Shown here in pieces: positions 1-8,328 of a DNA stretch of 64,000 bases (its first letter is position 1; the number at the start of each line of letters is the position of its first letter). A program made the position numbers and the translations under genes. Origin of the DNA: Hydrogenophaga sp. (GTDB taxonomy: Bacteria > Pseudomonadota > Gammaproteobacteria > Burkholderiales > Burkholderiaceae_C); contig NZ_JAUCZF010000006.1 in the NCBI RefSeq assembly GCF_030373245.1, positions 186,001 to 250,000 on the forward strand, read 5' to 3'. The notes under the pieces were generated by a model. That model was not told the origin of the DNA. It made no database searches and saw only the letters and a list, made by a program, of their open reading frames with translations.

Positions 1-262
1 CGTACTGCTTGCGCCGGCCCCACTTGGAGCGCGTGTTGTCGGAGATGAAGCCCATGATCGGGTCGGTGACCGAATCGAAGACCCGCGGCAGGAAGAACAG
101 GATGCCCCACATCCAGGGAGGAAAGCCCAGGTTCTGCACCAGCACCACCATGAAGATGCCCAGCGCCGCCGGGAACATCTGATTGGCGAGCATGCCCAGT
201 CCGAAGGCGACCTTGTGCCCGAACGGGATCTTGTGGCCTGGGGTGGCTGCGGTTGGGGTCAT
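1..262 (-). CDS. GPH-family (MelB-like) sugar:cation symporter, C-terminus outside window
   Basis: This is the N-terminal 87 residues of a membrane transporter, cut by the left edge. The protein starts MTPTAATPGHKIPFGHK and runs into hydrophobic helices containing FGLGMLANQMFPAALG. It then shows PRVFDSVTDPIMGFISDNTR, the cytoplasmic-loop signature (D-x-x-TDP-x-x-G) of the glycoside-pentoside-hexuronide symporter family. It is the last visible gene of the beta-glucan operon, 76 bp downstream of a GH17 gene, so it probably imports beta-glucan oligosaccharides or glucosides for the enzymes encoded upstream. The family is clear; the substrate is inferred only from context. Confidence 0.85.
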   Translation of the reverse strand, partial: MTPTAATPGHKIPFGHKVAFGLGMLANQMFPAALGIFMVVLVQNLGFPPWMWGILFFLPRVFDSVTDPIMGFISDNTRSKWGRRKQY

Positions 263-338
263 GGTGGACTTTCTGTGGTGAAGTGCACCGCCGGACCGGT
301 CGTCCGGGCATGCAGGGAAAAGGCGTTGGTCTCTGCCG

Positions 339-1286
339 TCAGCCGACGGTCTCTGCGGGCATCAGCTCGGGAAACAGCGCCTGCATCACCAGCTTGGGAC
401 GGCGGTCGACGGTGAACAGGCCCCAGTGCTTCTCGGGCTCCAGCGGGTCGGGCGATCCCTTCCAGTTTTCGTCAAACGCTTCGAACACGAAACAGAGCAG
501 GCCTTCTGCCCGTGTCCAGTCCATCAGGTCCTGGTAATAGATGGCCTGCAGTTCCTGCACGGCGTGCTCAGCATGCATGCCCCGACCGTTGCTGTTGGTG
601 CACCAGCCGGCCTCGGTGATGACGACCGGTTTGTCGGGGTACAGGCTGGTCACGCTGCGCACGTTGTCCTTGGTGTAGTCCAGCGCTTCGTGGATGTGCT
701 TGTATTCCCACACCGGGTAGGTGTGCAGCGAGATGAAGTCGAGCTCGGCCACCAGGTCGCGCAGTTTGTGCTGCCAGGGCACATAGTTCTCGCAGAAGGT
801 CACTGGCTGCGGCACCGCCGCCTTCACCTGGCGAACGTAGCGGATCATCTGCGACACCGGAACGTAGTGGTCGGTCCAGTCGACTGTGGCCTCGTTGCCC
901 ACCGCCACCGAGAACACAATGTCGGAGTAGCGATTGGCCAGGGCAATCAGGCGCGCGATCTCGGCTTCGTTTTCGGAGCGGCTCGCTTCAAGCTGCTCTT
1001 CTGAAAAGGTGGCGCCCCAGGGGCAGCCGAAGTTGTTCATCTCGGCACCCAGGTAGGCGCCCAGCATCACCTGAAACGGCAGCCGATCCTCGGCGATGAC
1101 CTGCAGCACCCTGTCTGCATGCGGGCTGCAGTCGTACAGACGAAGCAGCTTCCAGTGTTTGCGCAGGATGGTGAGGTCTTCGCGAATCTCGTCAAGCGAC
1201 GGGTAAGTCTGCTCACCCGGGTTCTGGCCGTCTCGATAGCCGCTGTAGCAAATGGCGTTGCCCGAAGGCAGGGTCAGCTGGGTCAT
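339..1286 (-). CDS. GH17-like exo-beta-1,3-glucanase family protein (COG5309 type)
   Basis: A 315-residue protein starting MTQLTLPSGN. It has a TIM-barrel glycosidase pattern with a probable acid/base glutamate in SVAVGNEATVDW (E132) and a probable nucleophile in VVITEAGWCTN (E225). The GNE and E-x-GW pair is typical of glycoside hydrolase family 17. No signal peptide is visible, so it is predicted to be cytoplasmic and to trim imported beta-1,3-gluco-oligosaccharides. The ATG at 1286 is chosen because the upstream GH17 gene stops at 1291, leaving a 4-nt gap that suggests coupled translation; longer reading frames would run into that gene. Activity against laminarin-type glucan is inferred from the family and operon. 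Confidence 0.82.
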   Translation of the reverse strand: MTQLTLPSGNAICYSGYRDGQNPGEQTYPSLDEIREDLTILRKHWKLLRLYDCSPHADRVLQVIAEDRLPFQVMLGAYLGAEMNNFGCPWGATFSEEQLEASRSENEAEIARLIALANRYSDIVFSVAVGNEATVDWTDHYVPVSQMIRYVRQVKAAVPQPVTFCENYVPWQHKLRDLVAELDFISLHTYPVWEYKHIHEALDYTKDNVRSVTSLYPDKPVVITEAGWCTNSNGRGMHAEHAVQELQAIYYQDLMDWTRAEGLLCFVFEAFDENWKGSPDPLEPEKHWGLFTVDRRPKLVMQALFPELMPAETVG

Positions 1287-1290
1287 CAGA

Positions 1291-2280
1291 TCATCCGAAT
1301 TTGAGTGCACCGTCTTTGTCCCACAAGCCCCAATAGGCCCCCACGTCGCCCTCGGCGCCCACCTTCCAGGCTTCGTCGAAAGCGGCGAAATAGAAGATCT
1401 CGATACCGTCTTCTTCGGCCCAGCGGCAGCAGTCGACGAAGTACTGCATCGCGCCTTCACGCGAAGGCACCGAGCCATGGAACGGACTGCCCTGATCGGG
1501 CCAGCCGGTTTCACTGATGAGCACGCGCTTGCCCGGCGCGGCGGCGCGCGTACGAGCCACCATGGTCTGCATGTAGGCCAGGGCCTGCTCGCGCGGGCAA
1601 CCTTCCCAGAAGGGATAGCAGTTGGTCATCACCACGTCGCAGGCGGCGGTGATGCGCGGGTGTTTCTCGAACAGGTAGTAAGCGTCGACGTAACCCACTG
1701 GCACACCGGGCAGTGCGTCCTTCACGCGCTCGATGCAAGCGAGCAGTTCGTCTTCGCTCATGTCCTCGCGCAGCAGCACTTCGTTGCCAACCGCCACGAT
1801 GTCGGCGTGGCCGGCGCGCGCGACCTCGATCACCCCCTGAAGTTCGCGCTCGTTGATTTCCGCGTCGGTGCCCAGCCAGGCGCCGACCAGCGTCTTCAGG
1901 CCGAGCTCGTGGGCGACACGCGGCGTGTGCTCGTGGCCATCGGTGCACGAAAAACTGCGCACCCAGCGCGCATGCGGCTGCAGGATGCGCATCCGCTCCC
2001 GGATCTGCGCCTCGCCGATCTGCGAGCCCGGTTGCTGTCCTTCGAGATAGGGACTGAAACACAGGCCGTGCACACCACGCTGCAGCGTGGAGTTGAAGTC
2101 GGTGGCGAGCGCGTCGCGCGCTTCATCTGTCCAGACCGTAGGTCCTTGGGTAGCCCAGCGGCCGCTGCCGCTCTCCGCGACAGGCTTTGCACCGGAGTGC
2201 GCTGGGTGGGCTTCTTGCCACGCGCCTTGTTCGGCGGCGTTGGCCGCGTTTGAAGCACTCGCCGGATGGGGTTTTGACAT
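1291..2280 (-). CDS. GH17-like exo-beta-1,3-glucanase family protein, second paralogue
   Basis: A 329-residue protein starting MSKPHPASAS. The first 60 residues are low-complexity (Ala, Ser, Gly, His) and do not look like a signal peptide. The catalytic barrel follows, with IVAVGNEVLLRED (acid/base E167) and VLISETGWPDQG (nucleophile E257), the GH17 motif pair. It ends with YFAAFDEAWK and AYWGLWD, typical of the bacterial GH17 (COG5309) group. It is a diverged paralogue of the next gene in the operon rather than a recent duplicate. The two may differ in chain-length or branch preference, but that cannot be read from sequence. Confidence 0.82.
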   Translation of the reverse strand: MSKPHPASASNAANAAEQGAWQEAHPAHSGAKPVAESGSGRWATQGPTVWTDEARDALATDFNSTLQRGVHGLCFSPYLEGQQPGSQIGEAQIRERMRILQPHARWVRSFSCTDGHEHTPRVAHELGLKTLVGAWLGTDAEINERELQGVIEVARAGHADIVAVGNEVLLREDMSEDELLACIERVKDALPGVPVGYVDAYYLFEKHPRITAACDVVMTNCYPFWEGCPREQALAYMQTMVARTRAAAPGKRVLISETGWPDQGSPFHGSVPSREGAMQYFVDCCRWAEEDGIEIFYFAAFDEAWKVGAEGDVGAYWGLWDKDGALKFG

Positions 2281-2321
2281 GGTTGGACTTTCGATGCGCG
2301 GCTGCGCCAGGCTGAGCACAC

Positions 2322-3239
2322 TCAGCGCTTTTTCTTTTCGGACTGCCAAGGGAAACGGCCCTGACCGATCGGTGATGGCGGGCCATAGCCGCCGACTTTT
2401 TCGTAGACGCGCACATAGTCCACCACCAGCTCCGCAGGGAAGTGGGTCTGGGGACTGGGCACGCCAGGGAAGTTGCCGCCCACGGCGACATTCATCACCA
2501 GATAAAACGGCTGGTCGAAGGGCGCGGGCCAGGGGTTCAGGTCGGCTTTGCGGCGGGCGATCACACCCTGACCGGCTTCCGTCAGGCTGCAGCTCCACCA
2601 ATGGTTGTAGGTGCGGGTATGCACCTCATCGACATAGAAGCGGATTTCGCCCGGCTCCCACTCGACCGCATAGGTGTGCCAGTCGGCCACGGTGCTGCCG
2701 CCGGGCAGCGGGTGCACGTGGGTGATGAGAGCGCGCCCTTCGCTGCCTGAGGAGCCGAAGTGGATGCTGTTGAGCACTTCGTGCGGCTGGTCGCCGACGA
2801 TCTCCATCAGATCGATCTCGCCCGAGGCGGCCCAGCCTCCGTAGGCATCGGCCTGCGGCAACATCCACAGCGCTGGCCACAGACCCTTGCCCCAGGGCAC
2901 CTGGGCGCGGAACTCGAAACGACCGTACCGCTGGTTGAACAGCGGCGTGCCGTCGCGCTTTCGCGTCTTCAACCTGGCCGACGTGTAGCCGCAACCATGC
3001 AACGACTCCTTCTGCGCCCGAATGGTGAGCAGGCTGTCCTTGACCGAGGCGTTGACCGGTGAGTCGGTGTAGTACTGCAGCTCTTCATTGCCCCAGCCCG
3101 CTATCCAGGTGTGACTGGCGTAATCGAAGAAGCCATTGCCAATATCAAAATCCCACTTCGTGCGGTCGATCTCGGTGCCCTCGAACTCGTCGTTCCACAC
3201 CAGCTTCCAGCCTGGGAGCTTTCTGGGTCGTGTTGCCAT
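2322..3239 (-). CDS. GH16 family endo-beta-1,3-glucanase (laminarinase-like)
   Basis: A 305-residue beta-jelly-roll glycosidase. The GH16 catalytic signature E-x-D-x-x-E appears as GEIDLMEIVG (E141 nucleophile, D143, E146 acid/base). Other family landmarks are WNDEFEG at the N-terminus, ELQYYTDSP, KGLWPALWMLP, and FYLVMNVAVGGNFPG with VDYVRVYE at the end. The ATG at 3239 puts the domain almost at residue 10 with no signal peptide; the upstream in-frame extension is charged and not signal-like. Laminarinases of this family are usually secreted, so the apparent cytoplasmic form is odd. A 228-bp gap separates it from the GH1 gene; I see no clear site there. Confidence 0.88.
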   Translation of the reverse strand: MATRPRKLPGWKLVWNDEFEGTEIDRTKWDFDIGNGFFDYASHTWIAGWGNEELQYYTDSPVNASVKDSLLTIRAQKESLHGCGYTSARLKTRKRDGTPLFNQRYGRFEFRAQVPWGKGLWPALWMLPQADAYGGWAASGEIDLMEIVGDQPHEVLNSIHFGSSGSEGRALITHVHPLPGGSTVADWHTYAVEWEPGEIRFYVDEVHTRTYNHWWSCSLTEAGQGVIARRKADLNPWPAPFDQPFYLVMNVAVGGNFPGVPSPQTHFPAELVVDYVRVYEKVGGYGPPSPIGQGRFPWQSEKKKR

Positions 3240-3467
3240 CGCGCGTTGTCCCTTCAGACGGCCACCTGGGGAGCAGCGTCGACACCCCGCGCGCCGGCCA
3301 TTTCCGGCGAGAGCTGTGTCGGCGAAGCAGCCCCGAATCTGGTGATGCGTGAATCCGAGCACCGGGCGCCCACCACGTCCTCCAATGGGAGCAGGCGATC
3401 ACCATCGCTCAAACCCGAATCGACCCCTTGGCAAACTCGGAATCGGCCCATCGATTCGTGCCCCAAG

Positions 3468-4886
3468 TCAAGCTCCAGTGGACACGACCGCCACCGCATT
3501 GTGCTGACTCGAAGCCTTGCCGATCGGGCCAGGCCTTGGCGTCTGACGCAGTGCCTTCTGGTGACGAAGGAAGTCGCGGTACCAGAGTGCGCTGTCTTTG
3601 AGAGTTCTGGCCTGGGTCTCGTAGTCGACATGCACGATGCCGAAACGCTTCTCGTAGCCGGAAGCCCATTCGAAGTTGTCGAGCAGACTCCAGACCATGT
3701 AGCCCTCCATGTGCACGCCCTGCTGCATGGCGTCGGCCACGGCGGCGATGTGGCGCGCGATGTAGTCCCGGCGCTGGGTGTCGTGCACGCGGCCGTCCTG
3801 AAGCTGGTCTTTGAAGGCGCCACCGTTTTCCGTGACGTACATCGGCGGCACCGAATAGTCCTGGTGCATCCGCACCAGCAGTTCGGTAAGGCCCTCGGGA
3901 TACACCTCCCAGCCCATGTCGGTGATCTCGCGCCCGCTGCTGTGCACGTCCCATGGCCCGGCAGCGCTGATGACCGAACGCGAGTAGTAGTTGACACCCA
4001 GGAAGTCCATGGGGGTGGCGATGGTGGCCATATCACCCGGTGACACCTGCGGAGCGTCGGCACCCAGGTGGGCCAGCACATCTTCCGGGTAGCTGCCGGT
4101 GAACAGGGGATCCATGTACCAGCGCAGCAAACGCCCGTCTTCCAGCCGGGTCTTCTCAAGATCTTCTGCTGTGTCGGTGGCCGCGTGCATGGGCGAGAGG
4201 TTGAGCACGATGCCCAGGCGGGTCGCATGCCCTTCGGCTCGCATCGCCTGCAACGCCATGCCGTGACTCAGCAGCAGGTGATGGGTAGCCTGCATGGCGG
4301 TGGCGCGGTGCTTGATGCCAGGCGCAAAAATGCCGGTTTCATGCCCCAGCACCGCAATCACCCAAGGCTCATTGTGGGTGGTGATGGAGGCCAGGCGATC
4401 GCCCAGGCGCCTGGAGACGCCCTGCGCATACTCGACAAACCGGTGCGTGGTGTCACGATTCGCCCACCCGCCCTGCTGCTGCAACTCTTCGGGCAGGTCC
4501 CAGTGATTGAGGGTCAGGTAAGGCTTGATGCCTCGCGCGAGCAATCCGTCCACCAGGCGTTCGTAGAAATCCATTCCCTTTTCATTCCAGACGCCGCTGC
4601 CGCCTGGTCGCACGCGCGGCCAGGACATCGAGAACCGGTAGGCGTCGACGCCCAGGTCGGCGATGAGGTCCAGGTCCTGTTCCCAGCGCTTGACGTGTTC
4701 GCAGGCCACATCGCCATTGCTGCCATCTGCGATGGCGCCCGGCTGCCGGCAGAAAGTGTCCCAAATGGAGGGGCCCTTGCCGTCTTCGGTCGCAGCACCC
4801 TCAATCTGAAAGGCGCTGGTGGCCACACCCCAGACAAAGTCGTCAGGGAAGCGGTGCAGATGGCGGTAGATCTCTTGGGAAGGCAT
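3468..4886 (-). CDS. GH1 beta-glucosidase
   Basis: A 472-residue family 1 glycoside hydrolase. It has the N-terminal signature FVWGVATSAFQIEGA, the acid/base motif THNEPWV (E173) and the nucleophile motif MYVTENGG (E353). Length and both catalytic residues match intact beta-glucosidases (about 440-480 residues). No signal peptide is visible, so it probably hydrolyses cellobiose- or laminaribiose-type disaccharides to glucose in the cytoplasm. It is the promoter-proximal gene of the beta-glucan operon and lies behind a LacI-type operator at 5127-5140. Exact linkage preference cannot be read from sequence; beta-1,3 is suggested by the GH16/GH17 neighbours. Confidence 0.93.
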   Translation of the reverse strand: MPSQEIYRHLHRFPDDFVWGVATSAFQIEGAATEDGKGPSIWDTFCRQPGAIADGSNGDVACEHVKRWEQDLDLIADLGVDAYRFSMSWPRVRPGGSGVWNEKGMDFYERLVDGLLARGIKPYLTLNHWDLPEELQQQGGWANRDTTHRFVEYAQGVSRRLGDRLASITTHNEPWVIAVLGHETGIFAPGIKHRATAMQATHHLLLSHGMALQAMRAEGHATRLGIVLNLSPMHAATDTAEDLEKTRLEDGRLLRWYMDPLFTGSYPEDVLAHLGADAPQVSPGDMATIATPMDFLGVNYYSRSVISAAGPWDVHSSGREITDMGWEVYPEGLTELLVRMHQDYSVPPMYVTENGGAFKDQLQDGRVHDTQRRDYIARHIAAVADAMQQGVHMEGYMVWSLLDNFEWASGYEKRFGIVHVDYETQARTLKDSALWYRDFLRHQKALRQTPRPGPIGKASSQHNAVAVVSTGA

Positions 4887-5235
4887 GGGCTTTGGCAGAA
4901 GGGGTAAAAAGGGAGACTAAGGTCAGCAAACGCTCAATTGAGGGGGCATGCCCTGAGCTCAGAAGCGTGGCTTCGCCACCATCGCATACGGCGCAAGCAG
5001 AGGCTCGCCTCATTGGCGTGCATCACGGTAAATGGATGGGCCGTGATGGGCCGGGTGCTGGAGGGCTGGGTGGGCGGAGCAGAGGTCATGTCTGTGCGTG
5101 GCTGCCAGGCAGGCAGAACATCGATATGAAAGCGCTTTCAAAAAAGTATACGCGTTTCCGAATGAGCGCCACCAAGGGAAATCCCGGGGGGCACGACCCG
5201 CAGACGGCCACCCGGCGGGGTAGAAACAGGGGAGC
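4887..5235. other. Intergenic regulatory region between lacI-type gene and GH operon
   Basis: About 350 bp without a convincing gene. It carries the perfect operator palindrome at 5127-5140 and a candidate minus-strand -10 box. Between 4887 and 5126 I see only GC-rich leader sequence with no clear terminator or riboswitch. The leader of the GH1 mRNA would be long, about 250 nt, if transcription starts at the operator. Confidence 0.5.
5127..5140 (-). promoter_or_regulatory. LacI-family operator at the GH operon promoter
   Basis: TGAAAGCGCTTTCA is a perfect 14-bp palindrome with the central CG typical of LacI-family operators. It lies 4 bp downstream (on the minus strand) of TATACT at 5145-5150, a good candidate -10 box, so it would cover the start site and fit repression. 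The -35 box is not convincing. A 12-of-14 match lies upstream of the regulator gene itself at 6390-6403. Confidence 0.75.
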
Positions 5236-5253
5236 GCGGGCGCCTTCGCCCGC
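5236..5253 (-). terminator. Hairpin directly after the lacI-type gene
   Basis: Seven-bp perfect stem (GCGGGCG with CGCCCGC, 4-nt loop) beginning immediately after the stop codon of the regulator gene. The following minus-strand sequence is only modestly T-rich, so termination by this hairpin is plausible but not certain. Confidence 0.5.
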
Positions 5254-6306
5254 TCAGACCTTCAGTCTGCGACAGGAATCCCGCACGATCAGCCGTGGGG
5301 GCGGCACCATCTGGGTCGGCTTGGTGCCGTCCAACAGCTGCAACACAGCTTGTGCAGCGAGCCGCCCCATGTCGTAGGCCGGCTGATGCACGGTGGTCAA
5401 TGGCGGCAGGGCATACAGTGAGGTGGGCAGGTCGTCAAAGCCCACCAGGGAGACGTCATCCGGCACCCGCAATCCGTGCCGTTGCAAGCCGTGCGCCGCA
5501 CCAATCGCCATCTGGTCGTTGGCCGCAAACACGGCGGTGAACTTCTGCCGGCTGGCCATCAGGGTCGACACCGCCTGCACCCCGCTGGCCTCGTTGTATT
5601 CACCCTGGACCACCAGCTCAGACTTGAAAGGGATGCCCGCCTGTTCAAGCGCTGTCCGGTAGCCCATCAGGCGCTGGGTGGCATCCGGGTGACGGGGATC
5701 GCCAGAAATGAAGGCGATCTTGCAGTGCCCGCCGTCGATCAGGTATCGGGTTGCCAGGCGACCACCCTCGGCATTTTCGAAGTTGAGGGAGAACAGTCCA
5801 GGCGCCTTGACCGAGCGCCCGGTGACCACCGTCGGCACCCGCTTGGCGACGGATTTCAAGGCGGCGTCGGTCAGTCGACCGGTGAGCACAATGATGCCGT
5901 CGACCCGACGCGACAGCAGGATGTCGATGCAGCGACTCTCGGTCTGGGCGTCCCAGTGCCCGCTGACAAACAGCGGGCTGTAGCCTGCGGGGTCCAGCGC
6001 ATCCTCGACCCCGCGCAAAGAGGCGCCGTAAAAGGGGCTGTCGATGGCTTGCGTGACGACTCCAATGCTCATGGAGCGACCGCCCGCCAGTCCACGCGCC
6101 ATCGGGTTCGGCACAAAACCCAGCTGGGCCACCGCCTGGTCGACCGCGGCTTTCTTGGCCGCACTCACCACGGCTGTGCCATTGAGGATGCGGGACACGG
6201 TGCTGGGCGACACGCCCGCGAGCTCGGCCACGCGTTCGATGGTGACCACACCGTTTTTCTTGGCAGCGGCTCGCGATGCGCCCGTGCCCGCCGATTTGTT
6301 GCTCAT
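5254..6306 (-). CDS. LacI-family transcriptional regulator of the beta-glucan locus
   Basis: A 350-residue regulator with an N-terminal helix-turn-helix (VTIERVAELAGVSPSTVSRI, about residues 21-40) and hinge RILNG. A periplasmic-binding-protein-like sugar-sensing domain follows (GFVPNPMARGLAGGRSMSIG, FTAVFAANDQMAIGA, VGFDDLP). The ATG at 6306 is preferred because AAAGGGA lies just upstream at good spacing; a longer frame adds only a few residues. It is transcribed in the same direction as the GH operon and carries a matching operator upstream of its own gene. This suggests that it autoregulates and represses the glucan genes until a gluco-oligosaccharide inducer binds. The inducer is inferred. 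Confidence 0.9.
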   Translation of the reverse strand: MSNKSAGTGASRAAAKKNGVVTIERVAELAGVSPSTVSRILNGTAVVSAAKKAAVDQAVAQLGFVPNPMARGLAGGRSMSIGVVTQAIDSPFYGASLRGVEDALDPAGYSPLFVSGHWDAQTESRCIDILLSRRVDGIIVLTGRLTDAALKSVAKRVPTVVTGRSVKAPGLFSLNFENAEGGRLATRYLIDGGHCKIAFISGDPRHPDATQRLMGYRTALEQAGIPFKSELVVQGEYNEASGVQAVSTLMASRQKFTAVFAANDQMAIGAAHGLQRHGLRVPDDVSLVGFDDLPTSLYALPPLTTVHQPAYDMGRLAAQAVLQLLDGTKPTQMVPPPRLIVRDSCRRLKV

Positions 6307-6389
6307 GCAGTCCCTTTTCGCAAACACCCAGGTTCACGGGGTGCAGTGTACGAAATGGCGAGATCCCCTTCCTCAGGGCCTCACGGCGC

Positions 6390-6403
6390 GGGAAGCGCTT
6401 TCA
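6390..6403 (-). promoter_or_regulatory. LacI-type operator upstream of the regulator gene
   Basis: GGGAAGCGCTTTCA matches the perfect GH-operon operator at 12 of 14 positions and keeps the AAGCGCTT core. It lies 84-97 bp upstream of the regulator start codon. Autoregulation is the natural reading. Confidence 0.65.
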
Positions 6404-6449
6404 ATGTCGCGCAAACCGACGGCACAGGATCAGGCGCAGGAGTCGCGGG

Positions 6450-6893
6450 TCAGGGGGTGCTGTGCGACCGCGCCCAGCGCACGATGTCGGCGGCGCCCAT
6501 GGCGCCAGGCTGTCGGGCCACCTCACGTCCGCCGGCGAACAGGGCCAGCGTGGGAATGCTGCGGATGTTGAAGCGAGCTGCGAGGCTTTGCGCTGCCTCG
6601 GTATTGACCTTGACCAGGCGCATCCGCGGCTCCAGCTCACGCGCCGCCTGTTCGAACGCGGGGGCCATTGCGCGGCAGGGGCCGCACCAGGGCGCCCAGA
6701 AGTCCACCAGCACCGGCAACTGCGAACGCGCGATGTGTTTGTCGAACGCGACCTCGTCCAGCTCGACTGGCTTGGCATTGAACAGGGGTTGGTGGCACTT
6801 GCCGCAATCAGGCGCTGCGCCAAGCTGGCTGAGGGCCAGGCGGTTGGTGGTGTGGCAGTGAGGGCAAACGATGTGCAGCGGGTCGGCGGGCAT
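6450..6893 (-). CDS. trxC: Thioredoxin 2 with N-terminal zinc ribbon
   Basis: A 147-residue cytoplasmic thioredoxin. Two CxxC pairs (C10-C13 and C30-C33) form the zinc ribbon that distinguishes thioredoxin 2 from thioredoxin 1. The active site is FWAPWCGPC (C70, C73), followed by the conserved cis-proline in IRSIPTLALF. TrxC proteins reduce protein disulfides with electrons from thioredoxin reductase and are often linked to oxidative stress. Length fits the family (about 140-148). It is transcribed alone or with the downstream lacI-type gene. Confidence 0.93.
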   Translation of the reverse strand: MPADPLHIVCPHCHTTNRLALSQLGAAPDCGKCHQPLFNAKPVELDEVAFDKHIARSQLPVLVDFWAPWCGPCRAMAPAFEQAARELEPRMRLVKVNTEAAQSLAARFNIRSIPTLALFAGGREVARQPGAMGAADIVRWARSHSTP

Positions 6894-6962
6894 AGGAAAA
6901 CTCCTGAAATTCTGCTGCAGTTGATGCCAGCCACAGGTTTTTCAAGACACCCTACAGGGTAT

Positions 6963-7157
6963 TCAGATCACCTGCGCAATCAGACTGGCCACCATGCTGA
7001 GCACGATGGTGGTGGTGATGGGCAGAAACCATTCGCGGCCAAAGGCGCGAAAGCGCACATCACCTGGCAGCTTGCCAAACCCCAGGCGCTGCAGCAGCGG
7101 CGTGAACCAGCTGATGAGCAGCAGGGCCAGGAAAATCACGATCATCCAGCGGATCAC
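6963..7157 (-). CDS. DUF2905 small membrane protein
   Basis: A 64-residue protein with two hydrophobic segments (about residues 3-20 and 46-64) around a conserved cytoplasmic loop GFGKLPGDVRFRAFGREWFLP. The LPGD-x-R and F-x-P pattern is that of DUF2905, a family found next to many proteobacterial housekeeping genes and with no known function. The start is GTG at 7157; an ATG at 7145 would remove part of the first helix. It sits 13 bp downstream of the MidA-type gene, so the two are probably co-transcribed. Confidence 0.78.
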   Translation of the reverse strand: MIRWMIVIFLALLLISWFTPLLQRLGFGKLPGDVRFRAFGREWFLPITTTIVLSMVASLIAQVI

Positions 7158-7170
7158 GTCGGCTCCCGGC

Positions 7171-8328
7171 TCAAAGTCTGTGCGTGCGGTCGCCCGCCGA
7201 GAAGCCCACTGGCGCCCACCCGGCGCAAGAAACCTGCGGCGCGAAAGCGATCACTTTGAAGAGCTCGCCCATTTCGTGCTCGTTCACCAGCTTTTGCATC
7301 ATGGCGTTTTCGCGCGCTCCCGCATCACGGGCCAGATCCAGCAGACCGGAGTTGATGAGGAACCGGCCCTGGCTGGTGTAACCGAGCACCTCCATGCCGG
7401 CGTCCTGCGCCGCCAGGGCGATGCCGGTGAAGTTCACGTGGGCGGTGATGTCTTTCAGCCCCAGATCGCTGAGCGGATCGCTGTCGCTGCGGTGAGCGCG
7501 ATGGCAGATCAGCGTGCCCATATGGCGCTGGGGGTGGTAGTACTCGGACTCCGGAAAACCGTAGTCCAGGAAGAAGGCCGCGCCGCGCACCAAACGTTCG
7601 GCCACGGTGCGCACAAAGGCCTCAGCCTGCGGGTGGATCTCGGTCAGGTAGTCGTGATCACCCGGCAGGTCGATCGGTGGCCGCTGGTCGGTCGGCCGGT
7701 CGCTCCAGTGAAAAGAACCTGACGCATCCAGGCCCACACCGCGCTCATGCCACACACCGCCGGTGCGCGCCAGCAGCTGCACCGGCATCGCGTCCAGCAC
7801 CTCGTTGCCCACCACCACGCCGTGCATGGAATCGGGCAGACGGTCCACCCAGCGCACCAATGCGGCATGGCGCAACAGGGCAGCGCGCTGGCGCTCGCGC
7901 AAACTGCCCGAGAGATCCACGATGGTGTACTGCCGTGGGCTTTGCCCCAGGAGCGCCAGCGAATCGAGCAGCTGCCCCGCCAGCGCCCCGGTGCCGGCGC
8001 CAAATTCCCACAGCTCGTCGACCCCCGTAGCCTGCAGAGCCTGAGCCACCTGGCGCGCCAGCGCCTGGCCAAACAGGGGCGTGACCTCGGGCGCGGTCAC
8101 GAAATCGCTGCCGCCACCGCGCCGCCCCTGGGGCAGGAGGCCAAACTTGGGGACCTCGCTGGCGTAATAACCCAGACCGGGTTCGTACAGCGCCATGGCC
8201 ATGAAGCGGTCGAACGGCAACCAGCCACCCGATGCGCCCACGGCCTGCGCCACCCGCTGGCGCAGGGCGCTCGTTAAACTTGATGGTTCGCTCACTGTGT
8301 CGGTGCTCACCCGCCGATTGTCCTTCAT
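7171..8328 (-). CDS. MidA-type SAM-dependent methyltransferase (DUF185/NDUFAF7 family)
   Basis: A 385-residue protein with landmarks of the MidA/NDUFAF7 family: FMAMALYEPGLGYYAS, GSDFVTAPEVTPLFGQ, the SAM-binding loop WEFGAGTGALA, VGNEVLDAMPV and FFLDYGFPESEYY. The mitochondrial homologue methylates an arginine of complex I subunit NDUFS2; the bacterial substrate is not settled. The ATG at 8328 shares bases with the divergent SDR start at 8327. In-frame GTG codons 6 and 11 codons further in would separate the two genes and cannot be excluded. Confidence 0.85.
   Translation of the reverse strand: MKDNRRVSTDTVSEPSSLTSALRQRVAQAVGASGGWLPFDRFMAMALYEPGLGYYASEVPKFGLLPQGRRGGGSDFVTAPEVTPLFGQALARQVAQALQATGVDELWEFGAGTGALAGQLLDSLALLGQSPRQYTIVDLSGSLRERQRAALLRHAALVRWVDRLPDSMHGVVVGNEVLDAMPVQLLARTGGVWHERGVGLDASGSFHWSDRPTDQRPPIDLPGDHDYLTEIHPQAEAFVRTVAERLVRGAAFFLDYGFPESEYYHPQRHMGTLICHRAHRSDSDPLSDLGLKDITAHVNFTGIALAAQDAGMEVLGYTSQGRFLINSGLLDLARDAGARENAMMQKLVNEHEMGELFKVIAFAPQVSCAGWAPVGFSAGDRTHRL

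Noticed and set aside
3240..3467. Gap between GH16 and GH1 genes considered as a remnant gene or second operator
   Set aside because: No motif, no operator-like palindrome and no plausible small gene on either strand.
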